Below, piece after piece: positions 1 through 9,530 of a stretch of DNA of 64,000 nt; position 1 is the first letter of the stretch; each line of letters starts with the position of its first letter. The notes below the pieces were generated by a model. That model searched no databases. It was not told where the DNA came from and saw only the letters and a program-made list of their open reading frames with translations. The stretch is from Algoriphagus resistens (GTDB lineage: Bacteria; Bacteroidota; Bacteroidia; Cytophagales; Cyclobacteriaceae): assembly GCF_001442615.1 (NCBI RefSeq), contig NZ_LMXN01000002.1, positions 620,001-684,000 on the forward strand. The letters are read 5' to 3'. The position numbers and the translations under genes were made by a program.

Positions 1-960
1 TTAACCACTCCTGCGTGTCCCCTTAAAGAGGTAATTAAAAATAATTGCCTGGAAGTACTGGAAGAGGACTTCGGAATGGACCCGGAATGGGATTTATTCA
101 TGACCTCCCAGGTCACTACCATTAGAGATGCAGCGCCGGTTTTACCAAAAGTGAAAAATATCATCGCTATTGCTTCAGGCAAAGGCGGTGTAGGTAAATC
201 TACCACGGCGGTAAACCTGGCCGTTTCATTGGCAAAATCAGGGGCAAAAGTCGGACTGATAGACGCCGATATATCCGGCCCATCGATTCCCACCATGTTC
301 AATGTGGAAGCAGAACAGCCTACCGTAAAAAAAGTCGGCGAAAAAAATGTGATCATCCCGATAGAACAATACGGAGTGAAGCTGATGTCCATTGGTTTTC
401 TCACTCCGGTTGACAGTGCTGTCGTGTGGAGAGGCCCCATGGCAAGTTCAGCATTGAAGCAATTTATTTCCGATGTAGAATGGGGAGAACTGGATTACTT
501 ATTGATTGATTTGCCTCCAGGAACTTCTGATATCCACCTTACTATGGTGCAGACAGTACCTGTGACAGGCGCAGTGATCGTGACTACCCCGCAGAAAGTC
601 GCTTTGGCAGATGCCAATAAGGGCTTATCGATGTTCAGACAGCCACAAATTAACGTACCTGTCTTAGGTGTTATTGAAAATATGGCTTATTTTACACCGG
701 AGGAATTACCTGACAACAAGTATTACCTGTTTGGCAATGGGGGCGGGAAAAGACTGGCTGAAAAATATGATGTACCTTTTTTGGGCGAGATCCCAATCGT
801 ACAAAGTATCCGTGAAAGTGGAGACTCAGGATACCCTGCTGTTTTGAAAAACGGGATCACCCAAGAATCTTACATGAATCTGGCCGAAGAAATAGCCAGG
901 CAAATTGCCATAAGAAATGCCTCACAGAATAAAACAGAGGTAGTAGAAATTAAAGCTTAA
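1..960 (+). CDS. mrp: Mrp/NBP35-family Fe-S cluster carrier ATPase, 5' end outside the window
   Basis: Cytosolic P-loop ATPase that carries [4Fe-4S] clusters to apoproteins. The frame is open from base 1 and no start is visible. The first codons read TTPACPLKE, the conserved end of the N-terminal DUF59/MIP18 domain, so the ATG at 76 is internal and the true start lies upstream. The deviant Walker A GKGGVGKST is encoded near bases 178-204, and DLPPGTSD follows as the switch/Walker B region. The CPxC motif of classical ApbC is absent; the equivalent region reads NMAYFTPEELPDNKYY, which I associate with Bacteroidota homologues. It ends 4 bases before the NfuA-like gene, a natural Fe-S partner, so the two are almost certainly co-transcribed. 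Confidence 0.95.
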   Translation, partial: LTTPACPLKEVIKNNCLEVLEEDFGMDPEWDLFMTSQVTTIRDAAPVLPKVKNIIAIASGKGGVGKSTTAVNLAVSLAKSGAKVGLIDADISGPSIPTMFNVEAEQPTVKKVGEKNVIIPIEQYGVKLMSIGFLTPVDSAVVWRGPMASSALKQFISDVEWGELDYLLIDLPPGTSDIHLTMVQTVPVTGAVIVTTPQKVALADANKGLSMFRQPQINVPVLGVIENMAYFTPEELPDNKYYLFGNGGGKRLAEKYDVPFLGEIPIVQSIRESGDSGYPAVLKNGITQESYMNLAEEIARQIAIRNASQNKTEVVEIKA

Positions 961-964
961 CATT

Positions 965-1213
965 ATGCAACCGGAACTTAGAGAACAAATAGAATTTGCA
1001 CTGGACACCATCCGTCCGTATCTGGAAGCAGATGGAGGAAATGTCAGGATCATAGAGCTGACAGATGATATGGTTTTAAAGCTGGAATTACTGGGTTCAT
1101 GTGGTTCTTGCCCCATGTCCACCATGACGCTGAAAGCCGGGGTAGAAGAAGCTATCAAGCGTGCGATTCCGGAAATCACACGTGTAGAAGCCGTCAATCT
1201 AACTGTAGCTTAA
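965..1213 (+). CDS. NifU C-terminal domain (NfuA-like) Fe-S scaffold protein
   Basis: An 82-residue protein made only of the NifU C-terminal domain, which holds a [4Fe-4S] cluster at a dimer interface and passes it to client proteins. The ligand motif CGSC is at residues 46-49, followed by the typical PMSTMTLKAGVE helix and an EADGGN segment near residue 21. Full length for the single-domain form seen in Bacteroidota. It starts 4 bases after mrp, which supports a two-gene Fe-S transfer operon. The ATG at 965 is the only sensible start. Confidence 0.93.
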   Translation: MQPELREQIEFALDTIRPYLEADGGNVRIIELTDDMVLKLELLGSCGSCPMSTMTLKAGVEEAIKRAIPEITRVEAVNLTVA

Positions 1214-1224
1214 TCAGAATTTGA

Positions 1225-4200
1225 ATGAAAAAAGGTTTACGGTTTTTTGACAAAGCCTCTATGCTCCTATTCGGAGCGTTTTTTGTGTTTTCAACTGGCT
1301 TTACACAGCAATTTCAAACCTTTGACATCACAGATCAGCAAAACCAGGGCAACCCACATACCCACAGAGAAAAATGTGGGCATGTGCTTTTAGAACAAAA
1401 AATGGAAAAGGAATTGGGCTACTTCGGCTCAAAACCATTTTTTGAAAAATGGATAGATGACAAAATTGAGGACAAAACTCACCAACCTCAAATCCTGTCC
1501 AGAACCAATGCTGATCCAATTCTAATACCTGTAGTTGTCCACGTAGTTCATAATGGAAATACTCCCGGACAAGGCGCCAATGTACCCCTGTCCCAAATAG
1601 AGGAACAAATCAGAATATTAAACGAAGATTTTCAACGCCTAAATGCCGACGCTGCAAATACCCCTTCTGAATTTTTACCGGTCGCCGGACAGATCAATAT
1701 AGAATTTGTGTTGGCCAAACAAGATCCTTCCGGACTCCCTACCGATGGGATAACCCGCACGGTTGGCCCAAAAGCATCCTATGACCCCAATACAGATGCA
1801 ACGATTCTTGGGCAGCTTATTCAATGGGATCCAAATGAATACATGAATCTCTACGTGGCCCCGCTGGTCAGTCCCTACATAGGGTATGCCTCTTTCCCTG
1901 TATCTGATTTACCTGGGCTCAGCGAGTCAGCTTCCTCCTCGATTACAGATGGGATAGTTATTGACTATAGGTATTTTGGCATGGGAGGAAGTGCAGTATC
2001 TGCCTCAAGAGGAAGAACTGCCACCCACGAAGTAGGTCATTTCTTCGGTTTAAGACATATTTGGGGTGATGGAGGCTGTGGTGTGGATGATTTTGTTGCC
2101 GACACCCCTCTACAGGATAATTCAAATAATTCCTGCGGCGCGAATGCTTCCCGCTTTAGTTGTGATTCAAACGATATGATCCAAAATTTCATGGATTATA
2201 CCCCTGATGCCTGTATGAATCTTTTTACAAAAGGACAGGTAGAGCGCTTTGAAGTGGTACTGGCAAATAGTCCCAGGAGAGTCACTTTGATCAACAACAG
2301 AGCCACCCAAGAGCCTGTGCTTGCTGAAAATGATCTAGCAATAGCCCGGATTATTGAACCTGGTGCCTTTGAATGCGATCCTTTGATCAATCCAGCCATC
2401 GAACTGCTCAATGCAGGGAAAAACGAATTGACCTCAGGGAGAGTTGAACTTAGAAGAAATGGAGAACTATTGGAATCCAGGCGATTCACCTTCAACCTGA
2501 AAACAGGTGAGGGCATAACCGTAAACTTTGAAGAGTTCTCACTTTTGTCAGGTGCCAATACCATAGAATTCAGAATTATTCAGGCAAATGATGCCACAGA
2601 CAATAACGTCGACAATAACACGCGGAACATTTCTCCTGTTCAGGAGCAGGCTGTGGATCTGCCTTACTCGGAAAGCCTTACTTCATTCCCGTCACCATGG
2701 ACTATTTCCAACCCTGACAATTTGATGACCTGGGAAAAGAGAACCTTAACAATTTCAGGCGCTTCGCAGGAGTTGGTTTATATCAGACATTACGAATACG
2801 AATCACCGGGACAGTTTGATTACTATATCTCCCCTATTATTGACCTGGCCAGCTATCCAAATGCCCAACTTGTATTTGAAATGGCTTATTCCCAGTACGA
2901 TCAGTCAGGCTTTTCGGACAAATTGATCGTAGCCGTATCCCAGGACTGTGGTAACACCTTTGACTTGGTAAATGCGCCTTATAACAAGAGCGGACAACAG
3001 TTAGGGACAGCCACTACTACACTCGATGAATTTATCCCAACAGATGACAACCAATTCAGAACAGAACTGGTAAACCTTTCCGGGTTCTCCGATCTGGGCC
3101 AGGTGCGGCTGGCCTTTATCACGGAAAATGCCTATGGAAACAATATATATCTTCGAAATATCAGGATTCTGCCAAATGAAGAATATAATTATGATCTTAG
3201 TGTAGATGACATCATATCCCCTACGCCAATTTCAGACGGCACCAGTGAATCAGATACAGTCGCATTGACCAACCTCGGAAACCTTCCCCTTTCAGGTTTC
3301 TTATTTTCCACAACGGTCAACAATGCCGGAACTCAAACGTATACAGCCAGTGGCAGCACAGTGGCTGCAGGTGAAAGCTTTACTATCAGCACAGCAAATT
3401 CCACTTCGGAAGGAAAAAACAGTCTTAAGTTTGTAGCCTCATTGCCGAATTTCGATCAGAACGGAAACAATTCTGATAGCCTGACCCGCTATGTCATTGA
3501 AGATGCCACTACCATCCCTGTTCCCTGGAGGCAAAATTTCAATAACTCCGGTTCTCTTGATCCCTGGCAGACAGTCAATCCCGAATCGGATGCTGAGGCT
3601 TGGTCTATTGCCTCAATTACTTCAGGAGAAGGGCCTAATAACGCAGCAGCACTTACAACAAAAAGTAACAATCAAACCTATTGGCTGGGGACACCGGTTT
3701 TTGACCTTTCGGTGAGCCATCAAGCCAGTATATTCTTTGATTTAGCGGCGGGACAGGTTAGCCCTACTACCACGTTGAGCCTGCTGGCCAGTGCCAATGG
3801 GGGAAATGGGTACTCAGAAGTATGGGCTGTGAGTGGAGCAGAACTTTCTACGGTCTCCGTGGGAGAAGCCAATCCAAACAGTCCAGGGGATTATGTCAGG
3901 AAATTCATCAATCTCAGTGATTTTGCCGGGACAGGAAAGACTAAGGTAAGATTGGCATTTGTAGTGGAAGGTGGGGACCAATCCGATTCACCTGTTTATC
4001 TGGATAATATCGAACTCTTCTTAAACGCGAATCCCGAGCCGGTTATACCGGCAGTAGGTATGTCGCTATTGTATCCTAATCCGGCCCGGGAAGTAGTTAA
4101 TATCGCTTTCAATCTGCCTGATTTTGAAGATGTGACCATTCAGGTGATCTCAAGTACGGGGGCGATAATCCATGAGGTTGAATATCCGGCTACGCTAAAC

Positions 4201-4302
4201 CAGACTTATTCATTCAGCACCCAGCTCTTTTCCAAGGGTGTATTTATCGTGAAAATATCCAGCAATACAATACGGGAAACCAGAAGGTTGATCATTAACT
4301 AA
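1225..4302 (+). CDS. Secreted M43 (pappalysin-like) zinc metalloprotease with T9SS sorting domain
   Basis: A 1025-residue extracellular protease. The N-terminus has a hydrophobic signal segment (residues 14-28, FGAFFVFSTGFTQ). The catalytic zinc motif HEVGHFFGLRH is at residues 268-278, the extended HExxHxxGxxH of metzincins, followed by NFMDYTPDACMNLFTKGQ with the Met-turn. The middle holds CARDB-like and jelly-roll/MAM-like beta modules. The last about 80 residues (SLLYPNPAREVVNIAF to the end) are a type A T9SS C-terminal domain, so the protein should cross the outer membrane by the Por system and be anchored or released. It starts 11 bases after the NfuA-like gene, probably by chance of packing. 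A terminator follows. Confidence 0.92.
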   Translation: MKKGLRFFDKASMLLFGAFFVFSTGFTQQFQTFDITDQQNQGNPHTHREKCGHVLLEQKMEKELGYFGSKPFFEKWIDDKIEDKTHQPQILSRTNADPILIPVVVHVVHNGNTPGQGANVPLSQIEEQIRILNEDFQRLNADAANTPSEFLPVAGQINIEFVLAKQDPSGLPTDGITRTVGPKASYDPNTDATILGQLIQWDPNEYMNLYVAPLVSPYIGYASFPVSDLPGLSESASSSITDGIVIDYRYFGMGGSAVSASRGRTATHEVGHFFGLRHIWGDGGCGVDDFVADTPLQDNSNNSCGANASRFSCDSNDMIQNFMDYTPDACMNLFTKGQVERFEVVLANSPRRVTLINNRATQEPVLAENDLAIARIIEPGAFECDPLINPAIELLNAGKNELTSGRVELRRNGELLESRRFTFNLKTGEGITVNFEEFSLLSGANTIEFRIIQANDATDNNVDNNTRNISPVQEQAVDLPYSESLTSFPSPWTISNPDNLMTWEKRTLTISGASQELVYIRHYEYESPGQFDYYISPIIDLASYPNAQLVFEMAYSQYDQSGFSDKLIVAVSQDCGNTFDLVNAPYNKSGQQLGTATTTLDEFIPTDDNQFRTELVNLSGFSDLGQVRLAFITENAYGNNIYLRNIRILPNEEYNYDLSVDDIISPTPISDGTSESDTVALTNLGNLPLSGFLFSTTVNNAGTQTYTASGSTVAAGESFTISTANSTSEGKNSLKFVASLPNFDQNGNNSDSLTRYVIEDATTIPVPWRQNFNNSGSLDPWQTVNPESDAEAWSIASITSGEGPNNAAALTTKSNNQTYWLGTPVFDLSVSHQASIFFDLAAGQVSPTTTLSLLASANGGNGYSEVWAVSGAELSTVSVGEANPNSPGDYVRKFINLSDFAGTGKTKVRLAFVVEGGDQSDSPVYLDNIELFLNANPEPVIPAVGMSLLYPNPAREVVNIAFNLPDFEDVTIQVISSTGAIIHEVEYPATLNQTYSFSTQLFSKGVFIVKISSNTIRETRRLIIN

Positions 4303-4451
4303 TGTGATTATCCTCAATGATGACGGTGTCCCTATTCTGTTTGGTTTACCGCCCGCTTGAGCGAAGTAACCTTGAGCCCATGTTTTTAGGATCCATGATG
4401 CTTTTATTGTTTTACTGGCAGAAAAGCGGAAATACAGAGTATTTAATCAAA

Positions 4452-4486
4452 AATAAGCCGAAGCAACCCTCTTCGGCTTATTTTTT
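4452..4486 (+). terminator. Rho-independent terminator after the metalloprotease gene
   Basis: A perfect 12-base stem AATAAGCCGAAG / CTTCGGCTTATT with a 7-base loop, followed by a T run. It lies 150 bases after the M43 stop codon and upstream of the PASTA gene. The A-rich 5' side could also make it work on the other strand. Confidence 0.85.
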
Positions 4487-4531
4487 GCCTATGGATTTCA
4501 TCGGTTTTAGCGTAGTCCTTCTTTGTAAGGA

Positions 4532-5332
4532 TTGAATTCCCTCTTATCTTTAACTATTAAAATTTCTCAGGTATTTCATCCAACATCCCTTTTGAAAAAG
4601 ATATTAATTAACCTCCTTGTGATTATCGGAATTTCCCTTTTACTGGGGTTCCTTTTTTTGAAAATATACCTTCCTATGTACACAAATCATGGGGAGTCGG
4701 TCTCAGTTCCTGATCTATCCGGCTATACCTACGACGAAGGTGTTGAAATTTTAGAACGGGCAAACTTACAGTATGAAGTTTCGCTCGATTCAGGGTTCAA
4801 TACAGATCTTAAGACTTTTGCTATTCTGAAGCAAATCCCGGAAGCAAATTCCCAGGTAAAGAGCGGTAAAAAGGTTTACCTTACCTTAAATGCAAAGAAT
4901 CCTCCGATGCTAAAAATGCCAAATCTGGTCAATACTCACCTGAAGAACGTACAGGAGATTTTGGCCAATATGGGATTAGAGCGGGGCGATATCGTTTATG
5001 TGCCGGATATTGCGAGCAACGTAGTGTTAGAGCAAAAATATAGAGGTGTTAATGTCCCAGAAGGATTCGAGATCCCTAAAGGAGCAAGAGTCGATCTGGT
5101 AGTAGGTGATGGAATGGGCAATCAAATCCTGGCGGTACCTGACCTGAAAGGCATGGATGAAGTCGAGGCTGAATTCCTGATCTTGGGATCTAGCTTAAGA
5201 GTCGGCAATAAATACTATCTTGACACAGATTCTGTGAGTGCAGGACAGGTTTTGAGACAAACTCCACAGCCTTCCACCCAAGTGAAAACCGGTGAATTGA
5301 TTGATCTTTGGATAGCTAAGGATAATTTTTAA
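4532..5332 (+). CDS. PASTA-domain membrane protein
   Basis: A single-pass membrane protein with a short cytoplasmic N-terminus, one transmembrane helix (about residues 24-46, ILINLLVIIGISLLLGFLFL) and three periplasmic PASTA modules. These begin near SVPDLSGYTYDEG, LKMPNLVNTHLKN and LAVPDLKGMDEVE. PASTA domains bind peptidoglycan fragments or act as spacers. In Bacteroidota such proteins are usually found beside D-Ala-D-Ala ligase or RluD genes, which is not the case here. There is no ATG before the helix. The start is taken as TTG 4532, preceded by AAGGA; an in-frame TTG at 4592 is an alternative. It ends 5 bases before the next gene. Confidence 0.85.
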   Translation: MNSLLSLTIKISQVFHPTSLLKKILINLLVIIGISLLLGFLFLKIYLPMYTNHGESVSVPDLSGYTYDEGVEILERANLQYEVSLDSGFNTDLKTFAILKQIPEANSQVKSGKKVYLTLNAKNPPMLKMPNLVNTHLKNVQEILANMGLERGDIVYVPDIASNVVLEQKYRGVNVPEGFEIPKGARVDLVVGDGMGNQILAVPDLKGMDEVEAEFLILGSSLRVGNKYYLDTDSVSAGQVLRQTPQPSTQVKTGELIDLWIAKDNF

Positions 5333-5337
5333 GCTAC

Positions 5338-7167
5338 ATGCTAAAAAAGCTCCATATTCTTCGACTGGCCGGGCTGATTGCAGCTCTTGCCACATCGACA
5401 CTGGCCTATGGTCAATTAGTGGAGTTTGCTCCTATTCAGCATCAAAAAATAAAAGCCCATAGTCTCCAGGAACAGAATTCACGGATTTTAGAAGGTAATA
5501 CTCTTCCCTTTTGGGATGATTTTTCCCAGGGAATAGACACCTTGAAATGGACTGTTTCAGGGGCTTCCTACACAGAAACCATTGGGATAAATGCCCCATC
5601 AATAGGAATGGTACTGCTGGATGGAGTGGATGCAAATGGCAATCCTTACTCTTTATCGCAGCGTGATCAGGGAGAAACGGATTACCTTACTTCCAAACCT
5701 TTTGACCTGGGTACTTTGAACCCGTCCGACAGTGAAAGTCTTTATTTAAGCTTCTTTTGGGAAGCTGCGGGAAGAGCCGAACTTCCGGATGAAAGTGATC
5801 AGCTAACTTTACAGATTCTGGATCCTGAAGGTAGTTGGATGACTGTCTGGAGCCAGCTCGGCGGTGTGGAACTTGATAAGGACACCTTCACCCAGGAAAC
5901 CATCCAGATTATCCCGGCGTGGCAGCATGCAGCATTCCAGTTTCGGTTCTTTGCCCAAGGCAGACAATCTGGCCCATTTGACAGTTGGTTGATAGACTAC
6001 ATCTACCTAAACGATGGCCGTACCGCCACTGATCTGGACTACCTTGACCGAAGCCTGACACGGACAAACGAATTACGGATCGGGAATTATGGAGCCTATC
6101 CATTTGCCCTGTTGGAAGCAAATCAAGAAGGGCTGTGGAGCACTGTGAAAAATGAATTCTATAATCTGGAAAATCGCTTTCGCGCTATGGAGTATTCCAT
6201 AGTCATCAGCGACTCTTCTACACCTACCCCCATCAATCTCAACACCCCCTTCAATCCCGTTCCCAATGCACTGGAGCGTAGGGTATTTGAAAGCAGGGAA
6301 GTTGATGAAATCCCTGTCCCGAAGAATGAGACTACCCTGGAGATTATCTCTGCAATTACCTCAGGGGACGGATTGCTTTACGAAGTCGTGGAAGGGGATA
6401 CAACTTTTTTCACCACAGTAAATTATGAGTTGAATGATACGGTGAGGACATCATTCCCCCTTTTGGACTTTTTTGCCTATGACAATGGTTCTGCTGATTA
6501 TGCTGCCGGGATCAATCAACGCTCCGGGCAGCTGGCTGTGCACTATAACACACCGGAAGAAGTTTACCTCAAGGGAATTTCTATCAATTTCACCAACCCA
6601 AAGCAAGCCAATCAGGCGGTGGATATCAATGTATGGAAAGAGTTGGACAAGCCCCCGATTTTCACCAGGGAAGATCTCATTGCCGTGAAGGAAGCAGGGC
6701 AAGAGTTTCTTTATTATTCCCTTGACACCAATCTGAAAGTGGACGGAGATTTTTATATAGGCTTCACCCAATTCACCAATGATTTCCTCCATGTGGGGCT
6801 GGATAAGGTTAATGACACTGGGGACAAACTGTTTTACAACGTAGTAGGCACCTGGGTCCAAAATGAGGAAATCCGTGGTTCGCTGATGATCAGGCCGCAC
6901 ATCAGCATGGATGCGCCTTTTGAAGAGGTGCCGGCAGAAGAGGGAGGCATCAGGATTTATCCCAATCCTGTAGAGACGCTACTCAACCTTGAAGGGGAAT
7001 TTAGTGAAGCCAGAGTCTTTGATTCTTTCGGAAGAGAGATTTTTCTTGAGCGTCAACTTTCATCCAAGGGAGAAATTGTTAATTTTAATGGACAGCGTCC
7101 CGGGATATATGTGCTCAACCTGACCACTGAATCCGGAATGCAATCGTATAGAGTTTTAGTTAAATAA
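5338..7167 (+). CDS. T9SS-exported surface protein of unknown function
   Basis: A 609-residue protein with a clear Sec signal peptide (LHILRLAGLIAALATSTLAYGQ, cut near residue 26) and a type A T9SS C-terminal domain beginning at GIRIYPNPVETLLNLEG. The middle shows beta-sandwich character, including a jelly-roll/MAM-like start (LPFWDDFSQGIDTLKW) also seen in other Cytophagales surface proteins. I see no catalytic motif. It follows the PASTA gene by 5 bases and precedes the rhodanese gene by 4, so the three probably share a transcript that ends at the terminator near 7480. Confidence 0.85.
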   Translation: MLKKLHILRLAGLIAALATSTLAYGQLVEFAPIQHQKIKAHSLQEQNSRILEGNTLPFWDDFSQGIDTLKWTVSGASYTETIGINAPSIGMVLLDGVDANGNPYSLSQRDQGETDYLTSKPFDLGTLNPSDSESLYLSFFWEAAGRAELPDESDQLTLQILDPEGSWMTVWSQLGGVELDKDTFTQETIQIIPAWQHAAFQFRFFAQGRQSGPFDSWLIDYIYLNDGRTATDLDYLDRSLTRTNELRIGNYGAYPFALLEANQEGLWSTVKNEFYNLENRFRAMEYSIVISDSSTPTPINLNTPFNPVPNALERRVFESREVDEIPVPKNETTLEIISAITSGDGLLYEVVEGDTTFFTTVNYELNDTVRTSFPLLDFFAYDNGSADYAAGINQRSGQLAVHYNTPEEVYLKGISINFTNPKQANQAVDINVWKELDKPPIFTREDLIAVKEAGQEFLYYSLDTNLKVDGDFYIGFTQFTNDFLHVGLDKVNDTGDKLFYNVVGTWVQNEEIRGSLMIRPHISMDAPFEEVPAEEGGIRIYPNPVETLLNLEGEFSEARVFDSFGREIFLERQLSSKGEIVNFNGQRPGIYVLNLTTESGMQSYRVLVK

Positions 7168-7171
7168 GCAT

Positions 7172-7468
7172 ATGGAAGACATAACTGTAGAAGACCTGAA
7201 ATCCAGATTGGATAACAATGAAAAATTCGTGTTTATAGACGTTCGCGAAGAATGGGAATACGATGATGACAACTTGGGAGCAAAAAATATCCCTTTGGCG
7301 GATTTGCCCACCAGACTTGACGAGTTGGAGGAATATAAAGATACTGAAATAGTAGTTCACTGTCGCTCGGGGGCAAGGAGTATGAATGCCAAGAAATTTC
7401 TTGAATCCAAGGGATTCTCCAAGGTCCGCAATACCACGGGCGGAATTTTAGCTTACCGTAATTTATAA
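7172..7468 (+). CDS. Rhodanese-like sulfurtransferase domain protein
   Basis: A 98-residue single rhodanese domain. The active-site loop CRSGARS carries Cys64, and FIDVREEWEYDDDNLGAKNIPL is the conserved N-terminal signature. Such proteins accept and pass on sulfane sulfur in the cytoplasm; the physiological partner cannot be inferred. Full length for the single-domain (GlpE/PspE-like) class, with no signal peptide. It is the last gene of the 4.5-7.5 kb cluster and is followed directly by a terminator. Confidence 0.92.
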   Translation: MEDITVEDLKSRLDNNEKFVFIDVREEWEYDDDNLGAKNIPLADLPTRLDELEEYKDTEIVVHCRSGARSMNAKKFLESKGFSKVRNTTGGILAYRNL

Positions 7469-7473
7469 TAGAG

Positions 7474-7496
7474 ACTCCCTACGGGGAGTTTTTTTT
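7474..7496 (+). terminator. Rho-independent terminator after the rhodanese gene
   Basis: Stem ACTCCC / GGGAGT with the loop TACG and eight T residues, starting 5 bases after the rhodanese stop codon. Confidence 0.88.
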
Positions 7497-7566
7497 ATGG
7501 CCAGACGGAATCTCGCATGGTAAATAACCATCCCTCTGTGTGTCATTTTCGACATGCTCGATTTGT

Positions 7567-8673
7567 TTACCTGATTATAAATGGCTCAGGAGAAAAGCAA
7601 AGAATGAAAACCACAATTGCCAGTAGGCCCAATAGCTTTCTTTTTCCATCCAGCTCCTTATAGCCTGAGACTTCCGGATGCCTTAATCCCATTATTCTGC
7701 CCAGCAAGAAGCCATACAGCAACCAGCCTTGATACCCCTGTATGCCGGGAATGGTATACGCCAGAACATACTGCACGGCAGCAATGCCCAACGCAAGGGT
7801 TATCCTGGTCTGCACGCTTAGGCCAGACTTCGTAAAACAGATAAACAGGAACCCTACGTATAATGGAATCCAGAGCATCAAATCCTCTATAGGCGCATAG
7901 GGGCTGATTATACCAAGACCTGCATATCCGATGAACAAAATATACGCTACCAGGGAGACCTCTTTATGATGCCTTGGAAAAAGTCCGAAAATCACATGAC
8001 CTCCGTCCAGCTGACCGATCGGAAGTAAGTTCAACGCTGTGAAAAACAAGGCTAGAAATCCCGCAAACAGATAGGGATAGTGCATCACTTCGGACATGGG
8101 CGGCAGGCGTTCAGGATCAGCGAACACTTCTCCCAGCCCCCAGAAAAGCAGGTTATTTCCCAATTCAAAACCAAGCGCCCCTTCTTCCGGAGTATAGTCA
8201 GGATCGGCATATTCCGGATGTATAGTATGGATGTAATCCAGTTCTGGTAAAGAGGAAAAACCATATACAAGTACTCCAACAGCAAGCACAAAACCAGCCA
8301 GTGGTCCGGCAATGCCTATATCAAAGAATTTCTTTCTGCTGTTGACAAAGCCTTTCATCTGGATCACCGCTCCAAATGTTCCGATGGATGGCATACCTAT
8401 AAATCCCAACCAGCCGGGAATAAAAAAGGGCAGGGTACATTTCACCTTATGATAAATAGCAGTGAAAAAATGCCCTAGCTCATGAACAAGCAAAATCCCC
8501 AGGAAAGGAACGGAGTAGGCCAGCGATTTCCAGAAGTATTCCCAGGTGAGGACACTCTCCGCTACTCCTAAAACTGATTTGCCATAAACCAATTCTGCTC
8601 CCGCCAAGGTGGTACAAATCAGTGTAGCGAGAAACAGGATTCCGTGACGTAGGTATTCTTTAGTACTATACAT
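7567..8673 (-). CDS. Site-2-protease-family (M50) intramembrane zinc metalloprotease
   Basis: A 368-residue polytopic membrane protein. The zinc motif HELGH is at residues 64-68 in a transmembrane helix, and the second motif LDGGH at 222-226 (LLPIGQLDGGH) supplies the third ligand Asp. A cytosolic or membrane loop IPSxxTFGA-like segment (MPSIGTFGAVIQMKG) matches the bacterial/plant EGY1-type subgroup, without a PDZ domain. The substrate is unknown; family members cut membrane-tethered regulators or signal-peptide remnants. Its start overlaps the end of the HAD gene by 8 bases, so the two are translationally coupled. Confidence 0.9.
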   Translation of the reverse strand: MYSTKEYLRHGILFLATLICTTLAGAELVYGKSVLGVAESVLTWEYFWKSLAYSVPFLGILLVHELGHFFTAIYHKVKCTLPFFIPGWLGFIGMPSIGTFGAVIQMKGFVNSRKKFFDIGIAGPLAGFVLAVGVLVYGFSSLPELDYIHTIHPEYADPDYTPEEGALGFELGNNLLFWGLGEVFADPERLPPMSEVMHYPYLFAGFLALFFTALNLLPIGQLDGGHVIFGLFPRHHKEVSLVAYILFIGYAGLGIISPYAPIEDLMLWIPLYVGFLFICFTKSGLSVQTRITLALGIAAVQYVLAYTIPGIQGYQGWLLYGFLLGRIMGLRHPEVSGYKELDGKRKLLGLLAIVVFILCFSPEPFIIR

Positions 8674-9295
8674 TCTTAAAATAATCGAAAATAACTTCGG
8701 GTCCGGTCACATGCACTGCCTGAATCCCCACTGCTTTAGCTCCTTCTACATTGGCTGGTAGATCATCAAAAAATATCACGCGGTCACCTGAAGTGCCTAA
8801 GTCAACAAGCATTTTCTCATAGATTTCCAGGGATGGTTTGGACAGGCCCATTTCATGACTGAAGAACACCCAGTCAAAAATCGGATCGAAATTTTCTAAC
8901 CCATGCTCATTTTTTAAAATACTGTTTACCGCTTGAATATGTATAGAATTGGTATTGCTCAATACGCCTACTTGAAAATTTTCTCTCAATTTCGAAATTA
9001 ATTCCAGTCTTTCTGAAGGAATTTTCAGCAGCAGATTGTTCCATAATTCATCCACTTTTCCATCACTCCAATCCTGCTGAAAATAGGCTCTGACCTCTTG
9101 TCTAAACCTATCCGAATCCATTCTTCCAACCTCATAATCCTTATGAAAATCAGTCAGATAAAAGCCATCTACCTTATGATGAAAGTCGGTGGAGATTTCC
9201 TGTTTGATAAGCTGGATAGCCCGCTGGTAATCAATATCAATGATGACATTGCCTAAATCAAAAATCAAAAAGTCAGCATCAGGTGCATTTTTCAT
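8666..9295 (-). CDS. HAD-superfamily phosphatase (class IA)
   Basis: A 209-residue haloacid-dehalogenase hydrolase. Motif I FDLGNVIID carries the nucleophile Asp13; Gly replaces the usual second Asp region as in the YihX-like variant (DLGNV). Motif II is GVLSNTNS, and motif III/IV is GLSKPSLEIYEKML then VIFFDDLPANVEGAKAVG. It is most similar in pattern to YihX/alpha-D-glucose-1-phosphate phosphatase-type enzymes. The substrate is not predictable. It is the first gene of a two-gene unit with the M50 protease. Confidence 0.9.
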   Translation of the reverse strand: MKNAPDADFLIFDLGNVIIDIDYQRAIQLIKQEISTDFHHKVDGFYLTDFHKDYEVGRMDSDRFRQEVRAYFQQDWSDGKVDELWNNLLLKIPSERLELISKLRENFQVGVLSNTNSIHIQAVNSILKNEHGLENFDPIFDWVFFSHEMGLSKPSLEIYEKMLVDLGTSGDRVIFFDDLPANVEGAKAVGIQAVHVTGPEVIFDYFKNV

Positions 9296-9398
9296 TTAGA
9301 ATATGGGTTGTGTATTTGCATTCAAATATGTAACATTGCAGTCCCAAAACCAAGGTTTAAGGCGAATACAAGCTAAAACCTGAGGTTTTTATAGTAAA

Positions 9399-9472
9399 GG
9401 GCCTATAGCTCATTCGGTTAGAGCAACTGACTCATAATCAGTAGGTGCCTGGTTCGATTCCAGGTGGGCCCA
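9399..9472 (+). tRNA. tRNA with CAU anticodon (Ile2 or elongator Met)
   Basis: A 74-nt cloverleaf without encoded CCA. The acceptor GGGCCTA pairs with TGGGCCC (one G-T), the anticodon stem is ACTGA/TCAGT around the loop CTCATAA (anticodon CAT), and the T arm is CCTGG-TTCGATT-CCAGG. The GGGCCTATAGCTC start matches tRNA-Ile species, so this may be the lysidine-modified tRNA-Ile(CAU); elongator Met cannot be excluded from sequence alone. A terminator follows within 10 bases. Confidence 0.93.
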
Positions 9473-9481
9473 CGAAACGTA

Positions 9482-9510
9482 AAAAACCGCTGATATCAGC
9501 GGTTTTTTTT
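9482..9510 (+). terminator. Rho-independent terminator of the tRNA gene
   Basis: An AAACCGCTGA / TATCAGCGGTTT palindrome followed by T8, immediately after the tRNA. Confidence 0.88.
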
Positions 9511-9530
9511 ATTTTATCATCCCCCTCTTA

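Noticed and set aside
4317..4535. 72-codon plus-strand open frame between the M43 and PASTA genes
   Set aside because: It runs through the perfect terminator stem and has no recognisable feature.
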